Positions 42,545 through 52,619 are shown, numbered from the stretch's first letter. The stretch: 64,000 nt of DNA from Tenacibaculum sp. M341 (GCF_004337695.1 NZ_SJXJ01000002.1:124001-188000), one strand, 5' to 3'. The notes: generated by a model not told the origin, from the letters alone. Numbers and translations: made by a program.

Positions 42545-45500
42545 TTACTTTTTAATGATTGTTTGAACTTTTGTTCCTTCTTCATTAATTACGTGCATAA
42601 AATACATACCTGCTTCTATGTTATTGATCGTAATTTCTGTGTTAAAAGTATCTTCTTTAATTGTATTTTGATATACTTCTTTACCTTCCAAGTCTATTAA
42701 TTTAATAGTTGTACCTAATAAAGAATTGTTGTTCTTTAATCTTAAGTAACTTTTAAAAGGTACAGGGTAAGCTTGAAGTTTATTTATCTCATTCTCATTG
42801 TTAACAATATCAGTTTTGCTAGCTTTAGTTACAATTAGAGGTTTAATTCTCCATTTTTGATTACCATTATCAGCGCTTAAATCCCAAATTAAAACATTTG
42901 CATTTGAAGCACCAGCAGCTCTATCTAAAGCTCTTGTTTCACAATGCATAGGAGTTAAATTATAGAAACTGTTTCCGTTTTTAATAATTTTCCATTTTTT
43001 ATGAGAATCTTGATCATCAGACCAAGTAGCTACATTTGATCCATTAGTGCATTTAGCAAAAGGAACTTCTAAGTATCTATTCGTACCAACATTTTTAATT
43101 GTGTAAACATCATTTGATATATGTGTAAATAACCATTGTTGATTTTTTTCGTTGTTAGGGTTTATCATTCTACTATTATGATTGTCTGATAACCTAGCAG
43201 TTAATCGTTGGTTTAATTGACTAGATTCTAAATAATAACTACCGTCAGACAATATCTGTTTTACTTTAACAGTAACGTTATTTATTTGATCGTTATCTAA
43301 AGCTTCTTGCCATGAAGCTCCTACAGGTCTAATGTGAGTTTTAAATATATATCCATTTCCTTGAACAGAAGTTGAAGGTAAAATAACAGTAACAGAAACA
43401 TTTCCTTTTCCTTTTGTAACTGAAGCTTTGTTTTGAGCTACCCAACTAGTGGCAGTCCAGAATTGAACGATGATTTCGCGATTATCTGAAGCTTCATAGT
43501 TAATGTTAAATGTGTATGAAGATGCCGGTTCAACAGTAGTAGGAGCATTTGTAAAACTTACAGTATCAACAGCAGGAGTATTATCAACGGTAGTCCCGTT
43601 TATTTCAACTAATTTAGAAGTAGCTCCACTTGAACAAATAGCACGTAATACTAGTGTATACGCTACTCCAGATTGTAATCCATCAACAGTTAAAGACGAA
43701 GTGTTACCTGATTTGTAAGCTGTAGCAGCAGGAGTGTTAATGTTTCCTGTAAACTGACCTTTTGGCCAAGCTCTAAGTTCATAAGTGTTCACAGCATTAG
43801 CATTGTCAAAACTTACAGTTAAAGAATTCTCTTGAGAATCTCTTACTTTTACATTAGTAATTACAGTGTCTGCAGAACATTTTTCTTCTGCACTAACAAT
43901 TCTCCAATTTTGATTTTTATTTCCTTTGAAATATTCCCATAAATGCATTGGGTTTCCGTTATTTCTATCGATTACTTTTTCACAATGTAAAGGTTGTAAG
44001 AAAAAGTCTTCACCTAACTTTGTAATAAACCATCTCTGGTGATTACCTTCAGTACTGTTATACGTTCCTAAATTAATGTTAGGATTTTCGGTAGTATCAT
44101 TTTTGTTACAGGCAGCATAAGGAACTTCTAAATATTCATTGTTTCTTAGATTTTTAATAGTGTAGTAATTACCTGTTTTTTTGATTTCCCACTTAGCACT
44201 GTCATTTGAAGTGTTAGCTGTATTTACAGTTCTTCCGTTAGGACTATTGATTCTAATTTTTTCAGAAATATCTTGAATGAAGTAAACTCCATCAGCTAAA
44301 TTAGCATCAACTCTATCATCTGTAGGTGTACCAGGATCATTACATGGTTCTCCGGGTAACCCGTAGCAACCTAAACCTGTAGGACCTAGATTTGCATTCC
44401 AATTAATTCCTGGTTTCCAGTTATCACCTAATTCATATGCACCTACATCTGGAGCTTTCCCTTTAAAACCATTTGTAATTCCATTTATAACTCTACCGTA
44501 ATCAATTGCTTTAGCATTAGGCTTAAGTTTGAAGTTGTTATTAGCATGATTTACAAAAGAGTTTTTATCGATTAAGTTATTTTGTTTGTTTGCTTGTGGT
44601 TCCCAAGTAACTTCCGTTTCTTGATTACCTGCCTGATCTGTTACTTTTCTGTCAGTGATATTATTCCAAACTTTAACATTCGTAAACTTGGTGCCAGCTT
44701 TATGCCATGCCCCCATAGTACCACCTTCGGCTTTAACAAAAGTGTTGTTAAAAATATCAATATCTTTTCCATCCCAGTTAATTTGAATGTTCGTCCATTC
44801 AACATTCCAAACCACATTATGATGAACAGAAAAAGCCTCAGCATCATTGTCTAAATAAATACCAGCAGCTTTTTTAAGTTTTCCTCTACCTTGAGCATCA
44901 TGAAACCAGTTATGGTGAATTTCTCCGTAATGAGGTCCGCCCACAGTATAAAGTAAAGCACAATCATCATTAATTAAATTGCTATAAGAAACATCATTAT
45001 ATTCAAAAACACTGTTGTTGTTAAAAAACTGTACACCATCTCTTCCTCCTCTAAAAATAGTATTTCCTTTAAAAGTAGAGTTTTTTCCTCCACGTGCATT
45101 TATAGGGGCATCATAAGAACCTAAATAGTTAAAATCGTGAATACGAGAATTTAATATTTTATTATTATTTCCTCCTATTTTAATTCCATTTGCAGCTCCA
45201 AATGCGATTTCACATTTTTCAACAACATTATTACTACCTTCTAGTAGTATACTTTGTTTGTTTGCACTAAATCCTTTTTGTACACCAACAGTATGATTTC
45301 CGTAGAAAGAAGAAACTCCGTAAATTCTGTTGTTTTTAGAGTTGTTGTTCATTCTAATTTCTCCTCCTAAAACAGCTAAATTTTTAACTTCAATGTAATT
45401 TCTACTAGATAAATCTACAGTTAAAGTTCTTCTTCTCATTTTTATTTGCTTGTTAGCTGGTATTTGACCACCATCCATATACACAAATAATTCTTTAGTG

Positions 45501-46264
45501 TTTTTATCAAACCACCATTCATTTTTATAATCAAGAATGTCTTTTAATCCTTCAATATAAAAATCACCACCGTCTTTAGGTGGGTGAAAAGTTCTAATCC
45601 ACTGAGGGTTTTTGTCTAATTTAAAATTAATTCTTCCAGAAGATCCACTGGTGATGTATGCCTTCCAAGCAATCCAACCAGAACCAGGTCTATCTCCGTA
45701 GAAAAAAACAACACCGTCTTTCCAGTTTTTAACTTTCTTAGGTAATTCATTCGAAAGTAAGAAAGCGTTAATAGCATTTCCATCACTTCCACCTTTACTT
45801 CTTTTAGAATTTAAAGTAAAAGGATCTCCATCGGTATTATCTGGCCATCTAGCTAAGTCCATAGCAGTGTTGCCATTTAAGATGAAGTTTTCTTGACCAA
45901 GATCCCAGTTAACTTTCGTTTTATAAATAGATCCATTGTCTTTTTGCCAGCCACTTAAAGCTTGCATAGCAGTAACGATTACTTTTTCTCCAGGTTTAGA
46001 AGTGTACACAATTGGTGCACCAGCACTTCCTGATCTAGCTGGTCTAACAACTTCTTCATAGGTTCCTGCTCCAATAATAATAACATCTCCTGGTTGGGCT
46101 ACAGAAGAAGCTTTTTGAATGGTTAAGTAAGGTGCAGATGAACTTCCATTATTGGAGTCTTTTCCTTTTTTTGAAACATAGATGTCTCGCGCATGAGACA
46201 ATTGAGTAATTAAGAGCATGGATAAAACCAAGCATCTAAGAAAATGATTTTTAATTTTTTTCAT
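42545..46264 (-). CDS. Large secreted beta-helix protein with two ricin-type lectin domains, FN3 and T9SS tag
   Basis: A 1239-residue exported protein. The signal peptide (LSMLLITQLSHA) leads to a beta-helix core (about 26-630) that matches the neighbouring 723-residue protein almost block by block. Then come a ricin-type beta-trefoil domain (about 655-805; repeated QRWFI and QNWRI motifs), an FN3 domain (about 805-895), an Ig-like region (about 900-1005), a second ricin-type domain (about 1010-1150) and a type A T9SS domain at the end (LQAYPVPFKSYLRLKN). The lectin modules imply surface glycan binding. A polysaccharide-active core is likely from fold and context but unproven. Confidence 0.86.
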   Translation of the reverse strand: MKKIKNHFLRCLVLSMLLITQLSHARDIYVSKKGKDSNNGSSSAPYLTIQKASSVAQPGDVIIIGAGTYEEVVRPARSGSAGAPIVYTSKPGEKVIVTAMQALSGWQKDNGSIYKTKVNWDLGQENFILNGNTAMDLARWPDNTDGDPFTLNSKRSKGGSDGNAINAFLLSNELPKKVKNWKDGVVFFYGDRPGSGWIAWKAYITSGSSGRINFKLDKNPQWIRTFHPPKDGGDFYIEGLKDILDYKNEWWFDKNTKELFVYMDGGQIPANKQIKMRRRTLTVDLSSRNYIEVKNLAVLGGEIRMNNNSKNNRIYGVSSFYGNHTVGVQKGFSANKQSILLEGSNNVVEKCEIAFGAANGIKIGGNNNKILNSRIHDFNYLGSYDAPINARGGKNSTFKGNTIFRGGRDGVQFFNNNSVFEYNDVSYSNLINDDCALLYTVGGPHYGEIHHNWFHDAQGRGKLKKAAGIYLDNDAEAFSVHHNVVWNVEWTNIQINWDGKDIDIFNNTFVKAEGGTMGAWHKAGTKFTNVKVWNNITDRKVTDQAGNQETEVTWEPQANKQNNLIDKNSFVNHANNNFKLKPNAKAIDYGRVINGITNGFKGKAPDVGAYELGDNWKPGINWNANLGPTGLGCYGLPGEPCNDPGTPTDDRVDANLADGVYFIQDISEKIRINSPNGRTVNTANTSNDSAKWEIKKTGNYYTIKNLRNNEYLEVPYAACNKNDTTENPNINLGTYNSTEGNHQRWFITKLGEDFFLQPLHCEKVIDRNNGNPMHLWEYFKGNKNQNWRIVSAEEKCSADTVITNVKVRDSQENSLTVSFDNANAVNTYELRAWPKGQFTGNINTPAATAYKSGNTSSLTVDGLQSGVAYTLVLRAICSSGATSKLVEINGTTVDNTPAVDTVSFTNAPTTVEPASSYTFNINYEASDNREIIVQFWTATSWVAQNKASVTKGKGNVSVTVILPSTSVQGNGYIFKTHIRPVGASWQEALDNDQINNVTVKVKQILSDGSYYLESSQLNQRLTARLSDNHNSRMINPNNEKNQQWLFTHISNDVYTIKNVGTNRYLEVPFAKCTNGSNVATWSDDQDSHKKWKIIKNGNSFYNLTPMHCETRALDRAAGASNANVLIWDLSADNGNQKWRIKPLIVTKASKTDIVNNENEINKLQAYPVPFKSYLRLKNNNSLLGTTIKLIDLEGKEVYQNTIKEDTFNTEITINNIEAGMYFMHVINEEGTKVQTIIKK

Positions 46265-46671
46265 TTTAAGGGTAGTTTATTGGGTTATATTGCAGATAAT
46301 AACGCTAACTGGTTGTGAATGTTGCATATTCCATAAAAAAATAAGTATTGGAACTTTGAACACTTCCAGAGAGTAGAGCGTAAGCGATTAGTGCTTACTT
46401 TTAAAAGAAAGCACAAACATTAAAAAATTATTAGGCAAATTACAGGTCGTATCACTACCAATATTAAATAATGGTATATGATGTTATTATTACTCAATTA
46501 TTTTTTATAAAAATCAAGAATCTACTGAAAAATAAAGTTTTATTGTCAGTAGCGTTTTTGTGAAGCTTTTTGAAATATTTTCATAAATGATTTATAATTA
46601 GGGGTTTGAATGCAAAACTAATAAAAATAAAGCGTTGGTTTTTAAAGTTTTATATAAAAAATACATACTAA

Positions 46672-46691
46672 ATTGACTATGTGTAGTCAAT
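46672..46691. promoter_or_regulatory. Inverted repeat upstream of pyrH
   Basis: ATTGACTA-TGTG-TAGTCAAT is a perfect 8-bp inverted repeat with 4-bp spacer, about 65 bp before the pyrH -7 box. It could be an operator or a small hairpin; no T-run follows. Confidence 0.35.
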
Positions 46692-46757
46692 ATTTAATCA
46701 AGATTATATGGTTTAGTATTATGGTTATGATGATCTTTTTTTATAACTAATACTTTG

Positions 46758-46765
46758 TATATTTG
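46758..46765 (+). promoter_or_regulatory. -7 element of pyrH
   Basis: TATATTTG matches the Bacteroidetes -7 consensus exactly and lies 19 bp before the pyrH ATG. The -33 region has no clear TTG. Confidence 0.45.
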
Positions 46766-46784
46766 CACAACTTTCAATAACACT

Positions 46785-47495
46785 ATGCAATACAAAAGAA
46801 TACTTTTAAAATTAAGCGGAGAGGCTCTTATGGGTGACCGCGATTACGGAATAGATCCACAAAGACTTAAAGAATATGCACTTGAAATTAAGCAGGTTGT
46901 AGATAAAGGTATTGAGGTAGCCATAGTAATTGGAGGAGGTAATATTTTTAGAGGTGTATCTGGTGCTGCTAACGGAATGGATAGAGTACAGGGAGACCAT
47001 ATGGGAATGTTAGCAACTTGTATTAACGGGTTAGCTTTACAAAGTGCTTTAGAAGATGAGGGAGTTATTACAAGAATGCAGACAGCTCTTGAAATTAAAC
47101 AAGTAGCTGAACCATATATAAAAAGAAAAGCAAATAGACATTTAGAAAAGGGAAGAGTTGTTATTTTTGGAGCTGGAACTGGTAATCCATATTTTACAAC
47201 AGATACAGCAGCAGTATTAAGAGCAATAGAAATTAATGCAGATGCTATTTTAAAAGGAACTCGTGTAGATGGAATCTATACTTCAGATCCTGAAAAAGAT
47301 GAAAACGCAGTTAAATTTGAAACTATTACTTTTAAAGACGTAATTCAAAAAGGATTAAAGGTAATGGATATGACTGCTTTTACTTTAAGTGAAGAAAATA
47401 AATTACCAATTATTGTTTTTGATATGAATACCAACGGAAACTTATTAAAATTAGTTTCTGGAGAGCCAATTGGAACAATAGTTGATCACGAATAA
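46785..47495 (+). CDS. pyrH: UMP kinase
   Basis: 236 residues: phosphorylates UMP to UDP. The start at 46785 ([18 protein letters not shown]) matches the family; an upstream start would overlap the promoter. Motifs include [24 protein letters not shown] and [16 protein letters not shown]. It precedes frr, the standard bacterial order. Confidence 0.96.
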   Translation: MQYKRILLKLSGEALMGDRDYGIDPQRLKEYALEIKQVVDKGIEVAIVIGGGNIFRGVSGAANGMDRVQGDHMGMLATCINGLALQSALEDEGVITRMQTALEIKQVAEPYIKRKANRHLEKGRVVIFGAGTGNPYFTTDTAAVLRAIEINADAILKGTRVDGIYTSDPEKDENAVKFETITFKDVIQKGLKVMDMTAFTLSEENKLPIIVFDMNTNGNLLKLVSGEPIGTIVDHE

Positions 47496-47531
47496 GTCGT
47501 ATTACATACGAATAATTAAATACTAAAAGAA

Positions 47532-48086
47532 ATGACCGAAGAAATCGATTTTATTTTAGATACTACAAAAGAAGCAATGGATAGTGCTATTTCTCATTTA
47601 GAGAAAGAGTTAAGGAGTATTAGAGCAGGAAAAGCTTCTCCTGCAATGTTAGCAAATGTTCAAGTAGACTATTATGGTTCTCAAACACCATTAGGGCAGG
47701 TCGCAAATGTAAACACACCAGATGCTAGAACTATTGCTATTCAACCATGGGAAAAAAACATGCTTCAAGAAATTGAGAAGGCTATTATGATAGCTAACTT
47801 AGGTTTTAATCCTATGAACAATGGTGAAAACATTATAATTAATGTACCACCATTAACTGAAGAGCGTAGACGTGACCTTGCTAAGCAAGCGAAAGCTGAA
47901 GCTGAAAATGCTAAAGTTGGAGTTAGAAATGCACGTAAAGATGCTAACAACGATATTAAAAAGTTAGATGCTTCTGATGATATGAAGAAAAATGCAGAAG
48001 CTGAAATTCAAACTTTAACTGATAATTATGTGAAGCAGATCGATGAGAAATTCTCTGTTAAAGAGAAAGAAATTATGACTGTATAA
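47532..48086 (+). CDS. frr: Ribosome recycling factor
   Basis: 184 residues, the normal length, with the RRF pattern (LEKELRSIRAGKASPAML, YYGSQTPLGQVANV, NVPPLTEERRRDLAKQAK). It separates ribosomal subunits after termination together with EF-G. The gene follows pyrH after 36 bp and is followed by a terminator. Confidence 0.96.
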   Translation: MTEEIDFILDTTKEAMDSAISHLEKELRSIRAGKASPAMLANVQVDYYGSQTPLGQVANVNTPDARTIAIQPWEKNMLQEIEKAIMIANLGFNPMNNGENIIINVPPLTEERRRDLAKQAKAEAENAKVGVRNARKDANNDIKKLDASDDMKKNAEAEIQTLTDNYVKQIDEKFSVKEKEIMTV

Positions 48087-48105
48087 TTCACCCACAAAAC
48101 TTTAG

Positions 48106-48139
48106 AAAAAAGAGTGTTTTTTAGAACACTCTTTTTTTT
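48106..48139 (+). terminator. Terminator after frr
   Basis: AAAAAAGAGTGTT (48106-48118) pairs with AACACTCTTTTTTT beginning at 48125 and is followed by the T-run, a canonical intrinsic terminator. Confidence 0.85.
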
Positions 48140-48160
48140 AGTTATTTTCCCTTTTTAAAT

Positions 48161-48168
48161 TACCTTTG
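48161..48168 (+). promoter_or_regulatory. -7 element of the RND exporter gene
   Basis: TACCTTTG matches TAnnTTTG and lies 14 bp before the ATG. No clear -33 TTG is present. Confidence 0.35.
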
Positions 48169-48182
48169 CAAAAATTTTTTAA

Positions 48183-50555
48183 ATGACTTTTTGGACTAAG
48201 ATCGCAGGATTTATTTTAAGAAACCGCTATTTGGTGTTAGCTATTATTGTTTTGATAACTGCTTCATTAGTCACTCAAACTAAGCACATTCGTTTTTCTT
48301 ATTCAGAAGCAAACCTACTTCCGAGTAACCATCCAGTAAATATTGAGTATGATAAATTTCTTGAAATCTTCGGTGAAGAGGGGAATTTAATAATATTAGG
48401 AGTTAAGGATAGTACTATTTTTTCTGTAGATAAGTTTAATGCTTGGAACAATATAGCAAGAGATTTAGATGAGTCTGAGGAAGTTGATTTTACAGTTTCT
48501 ATTGCAGATATAAAGAAGTTAAAAGCTGATAGAAAAAAGAGAAAGTTTGTCATTTCTCCCCTTTTTGATAAAACGCCTTCTGAGCAAAAAGAAATAGAGA
48601 AGATTAAAGAACAGTTATTTGAAAAATTACCTTTTTATGAAAATATTCTTTATAACGGAGAAGGTACTTTACAAACAGCAATTTATCTAAATAAAGATAT
48701 TGTTAATACGCCTAAAAGAGCTGATTTTATAGAGCAAGTATTAATACCTAAAATAGAAGAGTTTGAAAAAGCTAACGACTTACAAGTTAGGGTATCTGGT
48801 ATGCCTTACATTAGAACTTTAAACTCTAAGAATATAGCAGATGAAATGATGCTTTTTGTTTTAGGAGCTTTGTTAATTACTGCTATTATTTTCTTTTTCT
48901 TTTTCAGATCATTTAGAGCAACTTTTATTACTCTTTTAGTAGTAGGAGTAGGAGTTATATGGGCGTTTGGATTTATTGGATTGTTAGGTTATGAACTAAC
49001 AGTATTAACTGCTCTAATTCCACCTCTAATTATTGTAATTGGAGTACCTAATGCTGTTTTCTTAATTAATAAATATCAGCAAGAAGTAAAAAAGCACGGG
49101 AATCAAGCAAAATCTTTACAGCGTGTTATTTCTAAAATTGGAAATGCTACTTTAATGACTAACATTACCACTGCTTCTGGTTTTGCAACTTTTGTTTTTG
49201 TTAAAAGTCAGTTATTACGTGAGTTTGGTATTTTAGCATCTATTAATATTGTAAGTATTTTTATTCTAGCATTATTAATCATTCCTATTTTATATAGTTT
49301 TATGCCACTTCCACAGAAAAAGCATTTAAATCATCTTGAAAAAAGATGGATGGAAAATGTGGTGAACTGGATGGAAAGAATGGTTAAAGCACAAAGAATT
49401 TCTATTTACATCACAACTGTAGTCATTATCATTTTAAGTATGATTGGGCTCTACCAAATAAGGGTTTCTGGTAGTTTAATTGAAGACATGCCAAAAACAA
49501 AACAGTTTTATAAAGATATTAAGTTCTTTGAATCTGAATTTGGAGGTATTATGCCTTTAGAAATTTTGGTTGATACTAAGAAAGAGAAAGGAGTAATGAA
49601 GCTATCTACTCTTAAGAGAATGGAAAAGTTAATTGAAACCATAGAAACTTTTCCAGAGTTATCAAAACCAATTTCTGTAAATAATTTAGTTAAATATTCA
49701 AAGCAGGCTTACTATAATGGTAATCCAAAATATTATCAATTACCTACAGGACAAGAGAAGAGTTATATATTTTCATATACTAAAAACTCAGCGAATGATT
49801 CAGGTATGTTATCTAACTTTGTTGATAGTACTGGTAGATATGCTCGTATAACGACATTTATGAAAGATATTGGAACGGATAAGATGGATATTATTCAAGA
49901 TCGATTAAATGCAGTTATTAAAACGCAATTTCCTGATGGTAAGTTTGAAGTTTCTATGACAGGAAAGGCACTTGTGTTTTTAAAAGGAACAAATTACTTA
50001 ATTAAGAATTTGGTAATCTCTTTATCGTTAGCCATTTTATTGATTTCTATTTTTATGGCTTGGATGTTTAGATCACCACAAATGATTCTAATATCATTAA
50101 TTCCAAACATGTTACCACTTTTAATGACAGCAGGTTTAATGGGATTCTTTGATATTCCTATAAAACCATCAACAATTTTAGTGTTTAGTATTGCTTTTGG
50201 TATTTCTGTAGATGATACAATACACTTTTTAGCAAAATATAGACAAGAATTATTAGCTAATAACTGGAAAGTAAAGCCTGCCGTATATGCAGCTTTAAAA
50301 GAAACAGGAGTTAGTATGTTTTATACCTCTATTGTATTATTCTTTGGATTTCTAGTGTTCACAGTTTCTAGTTTTGGAGGAACAATAGCTCTTGGAGGAT
50401 TGGTATCTGTTACACTTTTATTAGCAATGGTTTCTAATTTATTATTGTTGCCATCTTTATTACTTTCTTTTGAAAAGAAAATAGCTAATCAGAAGGTTTT
50501 AAAAGAAACAAACTTTAAAATTTTCCCACCAAAGGAAGATCAAAAGAATAAATAA
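48183..50555 (+). CDS. RND/MMPL-type membrane exporter
   Basis: A 790-residue protein with the RND layout: one N-terminal membrane helix (about 15-32), a periplasmic domain, five to six helices (about 220-375), a second helix start near 403, a second periplasmic domain (about 430-600) and six further helices (about 620-770). The motif FSIAFGISVDDTIHFLAKYRQEL is the MMPL/Patched-like proton-relay region. Members move lipids, hopanoids or other hydrophobic compounds. No periplasmic adaptor or outer-membrane channel gene adjoins it, so it is not a tripartite AcrB-type pump. Substrate unknown. Confidence 0.9.
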   Translation: MTFWTKIAGFILRNRYLVLAIIVLITASLVTQTKHIRFSYSEANLLPSNHPVNIEYDKFLEIFGEEGNLIILGVKDSTIFSVDKFNAWNNIARDLDESEEVDFTVSIADIKKLKADRKKRKFVISPLFDKTPSEQKEIEKIKEQLFEKLPFYENILYNGEGTLQTAIYLNKDIVNTPKRADFIEQVLIPKIEEFEKANDLQVRVSGMPYIRTLNSKNIADEMMLFVLGALLITAIIFFFFFRSFRATFITLLVVGVGVIWAFGFIGLLGYELTVLTALIPPLIIVIGVPNAVFLINKYQQEVKKHGNQAKSLQRVISKIGNATLMTNITTASGFATFVFVKSQLLREFGILASINIVSIFILALLIIPILYSFMPLPQKKHLNHLEKRWMENVVNWMERMVKAQRISIYITTVVIIILSMIGLYQIRVSGSLIEDMPKTKQFYKDIKFFESEFGGIMPLEILVDTKKEKGVMKLSTLKRMEKLIETIETFPELSKPISVNNLVKYSKQAYYNGNPKYYQLPTGQEKSYIFSYTKNSANDSGMLSNFVDSTGRYARITTFMKDIGTDKMDIIQDRLNAVIKTQFPDGKFEVSMTGKALVFLKGTNYLIKNLVISLSLAILLISIFMAWMFRSPQMILISLIPNMLPLLMTAGLMGFFDIPIKPSTILVFSIAFGISVDDTIHFLAKYRQELLANNWKVKPAVYAALKETGVSMFYTSIVLFFGFLVFTVSSFGGTIALGGLVSVTLLLAMVSNLLLLPSLLLSFEKKIANQKVLKETNFKIFPPKEDQKNK

Positions 50556-50594
50556 TATCAGTATTTAATTTATTGATAATAAATAAACTAATAT

Positions 50595-50630
50595 AAGCGT
50601 CCTTTTTTAATAAAAAGGGCGCTTTGTTTT
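50595..50630 (+). terminator. Terminator after the RND exporter gene
   Basis: AGCGTCCTTTTT pairs with AAAAAGGGCGCT (one G-U pair) around a short AT loop and is followed by TTGTTTT. Confidence 0.75.
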
Positions 50631-50778
50631 ATCTAAATGTTACTTAATTTAAAAGTTTATCTCACATTTAATTAACTTAAAACTAATTGATTGTGTTAAA
50701 TGACTTAACAATCTGTTTATTCGTTGCTTGTTTTTGTTTTATAATTTTGATGTGTTAATTAACCATAACTATTTTAAA

Positions 50779-51327
50779 ATGAAAAGAATCAATTTTATTA
50801 TCGGAGTAACTGCTTTAATATTAGCAATTACAGCTTGTAATGACCAACAAGAAGAGCCTAAAACATCAAGTGAAATCACAGAAGCTAATTTTTCTGAAAT
50901 TGAACCTTTATTAGGAGTTTTTACAGAAAAGAGACAAGCTACTGAGCAAGAAATTGCTGATTTTGATAACGGAGTTTCAATTACAAAAAGTAGTTGTAGT
51001 TTAGATTCAGATGCAGAGTGTTCTAGAGAATCAACTGCAGAATTTTTACGTTATGCTAATAATTGTATAACTTATCCTGTGCCTCCATTTGGTGGATTTT
51101 ACACAACTACAACTTTAGCTGCAATTTCTTATTACGTAGATGGAGACGGAGATGTTAATTGTGATAATTATGAAGATGATATTCAAAATATGATCAATAA
51201 CATAATTAATACTACTGGACCAGTTTGGAATATTCAAGCAGAAGTTTACCAAGTGTCTCCTTGTAACGAAAGATCAAGATCTAATTATATTGTTTTTGAG
51301 TTAACTATTTTAACTCCAAATCCATAA
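50779..51327 (+). CDS. Putative lipoprotein, unknown
   Basis: With the ATG at 50779 (MKRINFIIGVTALILAITAC) the product is 182 residues with a lipobox Cys at position 20. The mature part has six or more further Cys (SSCSLDSDAEC, NNC, NCD, SPCN), suggesting disulfides, and an Asp-rich stretch DGDGDVNCDNYEDD. A -7 box TAATTTTG lies at 50742-50749. No family is recognised. It is monocistronic and followed by a strong terminator. Confidence 0.7.
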   Translation: MKRINFIIGVTALILAITACNDQQEEPKTSSEITEANFSEIEPLLGVFTEKRQATEQEIADFDNGVSITKSSCSLDSDAECSRESTAEFLRYANNCITYPVPPFGGFYTTTTLAAISYYVDGDGDVNCDNYEDDIQNMINNIINTTGPVWNIQAEVYQVSPCNERSRSNYIVFELTILTPNP

Positions 51328-51344
51328 TTAATCTATTACCTAAT

Positions 51345-51380
51345 AAAAAAGCACACTTTTGAATAAAGTGTGCTTTTTTT
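51345..51380. terminator. Terminator between convergent lipoprotein and AAA ATPase genes
   Basis: AAAAAAGCACACTTT (51345-51359) pairs with the complement starting at 51365, flanked by A- and T-runs, so it works on both strands. Confidence 0.85.
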
Positions 51381-51397
51381 GTTTATGTAAATAATGT

Positions 51398-52471
51398 TTA
51401 GAAACCTATTTTATTGTTTTTCTTCTCAAAATATTCAGCTTCATAATTTATAATGTCAGCAATAGTAAGTTCTTCTTCAGAAATATCAACTCCCATAGAT
51501 GTAAGTAAATTATTTGTTTTATCAATGCTCAGTGGCTTGAACTCATACATAGCAATCATTCTTCCTTTACGCATTAAAGCAGTATCTATTTTAGATAAAT
51601 GAGTATTAAAAGTACAAATTACTTTAATTTTTAAATAATCACTAAATAACCCATCGGTTAACTGTAATAAGGTAGAAACAACAGATTCGTTTTTCATTTG
51701 CTCTCTACTTGTAATTACTTTTTCAGCATCTTCTATAACAAGAATACAATTTCTTTGTTTTAGTAAAAAAGAAATAAAATCAGGATCTAATAAATTGTTG
51801 ATAAACTCATTTTGAACAAAAATGAAATTAGATTTTACATATTTCGATATAAGTCCTTTTATATAGCTAGTTTTTCCTGTACCAGGTATACCATGCAATA
51901 AAATAAGTCCTGATTTTTTATGTGTTATTGCATCAGATATTTTGGAGTGGATAGGCATGAAATCTTCATTATATTTTCCTTTTAAATCCAATTCCATATA
52001 ATCTGTTTTTACATCTTCTGTCTCATAATAAGAGCCAGATCGTGTTAAAACTTTAAACGAAGGTGATTTTTTTATTCCTAATTGTTGTCTTAGCAGATGA
52101 TTTTTGTTAATTATCCAAGATTCAGATTCAGTATCATTAGCTTCGTAAATGAATTCAACTTTTAAGGTGTTGTTGTTTAAAGTAACTCGAATCATTACTT
52201 TTTTCTCAATTCCTTTATAAAATATTTGATACACATAATCTTCACTAAAATCGGCATTCGCTGTATCTTCAGTTTTCCAATTTTTTGTTAGAATGCTATA
52301 TTCATCAGTAGAAAGATCTAAGATTTTTAATACGTTATTCATATTTGCTTTTGTTTCCTTTAAAGGAGCTTCAAAAACCAATTCAGAAGGAAAAGCATTA
52401 AAATAAAAAGTAAAAAGCGGACCGCGCTCCAGCTCTCCATAGCTATCATAAGCTTTTAATAATTCAGACAT
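51398..52471 (-). CDS. Orphan AAA-type ATPase
   Basis: A 357-residue cytosolic protein. The N-terminal 165 residues match nothing I recognise. The AAA module begins about 168, with Walker A GIPGTGKT (194-201), a Walker B-like CILVIEDAEK (242-251) and an arginine-finger candidate in LMRKGRM. The arrangement is like Bcs1/FtsH-type single AAA modules, but there is no membrane anchor or protease domain. It is monocistronic and lies divergently from asnS. From memory, similar stand-alone ATPases are scattered in Bacteroidetes without known function. Confidence 0.8.
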   Translation of the reverse strand: MSELLKAYDSYGELERGPLFTFYFNAFPSELVFEAPLKETKANMNNVLKILDLSTDEYSILTKNWKTEDTANADFSEDYVYQIFYKGIEKKVMIRVTLNNNTLKVEFIYEANDTESESWIINKNHLLRQQLGIKKSPSFKVLTRSGSYYETEDVKTDYMELDLKGKYNEDFMPIHSKISDAITHKKSGLILLHGIPGTGKTSYIKGLISKYVKSNFIFVQNEFINNLLDPDFISFLLKQRNCILVIEDAEKVITSREQMKNESVVSTLLQLTDGLFSDYLKIKVICTFNTHLSKIDTALMRKGRMIAMYEFKPLSIDKTNNLLTSMGVDISEEELTIADIINYEAEYFEKKNNKIGF

Positions 52472-52568
52472 ATTTTTTATTGCAAATCTACAAATCTATT
52501 TCAATACAGTCAATTAGGCTTCCGTAAAGTTAACGTATGATAAATTATGTATTCATAACCTCTCAAAA

Positions 52569-52599
52569 TTGTTCAATTATTCTTAAAAAATTATATTTG
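52569..52599 (+). promoter_or_regulatory. Promoter of asnS
   Basis: TTG (52569-52571), 20-bp spacer and TATATTTG (52592-52599) match the Bacteroidetes consensus. The ATG is 20 bp downstream. Confidence 0.65.
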
Positions 52600-52619
52600 C
52601 GTTTCAATTTTAAACTAAT

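Larger units (their letters stand above)
46265..46784. other. Divergent intergenic region upstream of pyrH
   Basis: This 520-bp region has no supported ORF. It holds an imperfect palindrome TACCA...TGGTA (46456-46476), a possible minus-strand -7 element TAGTTTTG (46620-46613), a perfect 8-bp inverted repeat (46672-46691) and the pyrH -7 element (46758-46765). Confidence 0.5.
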
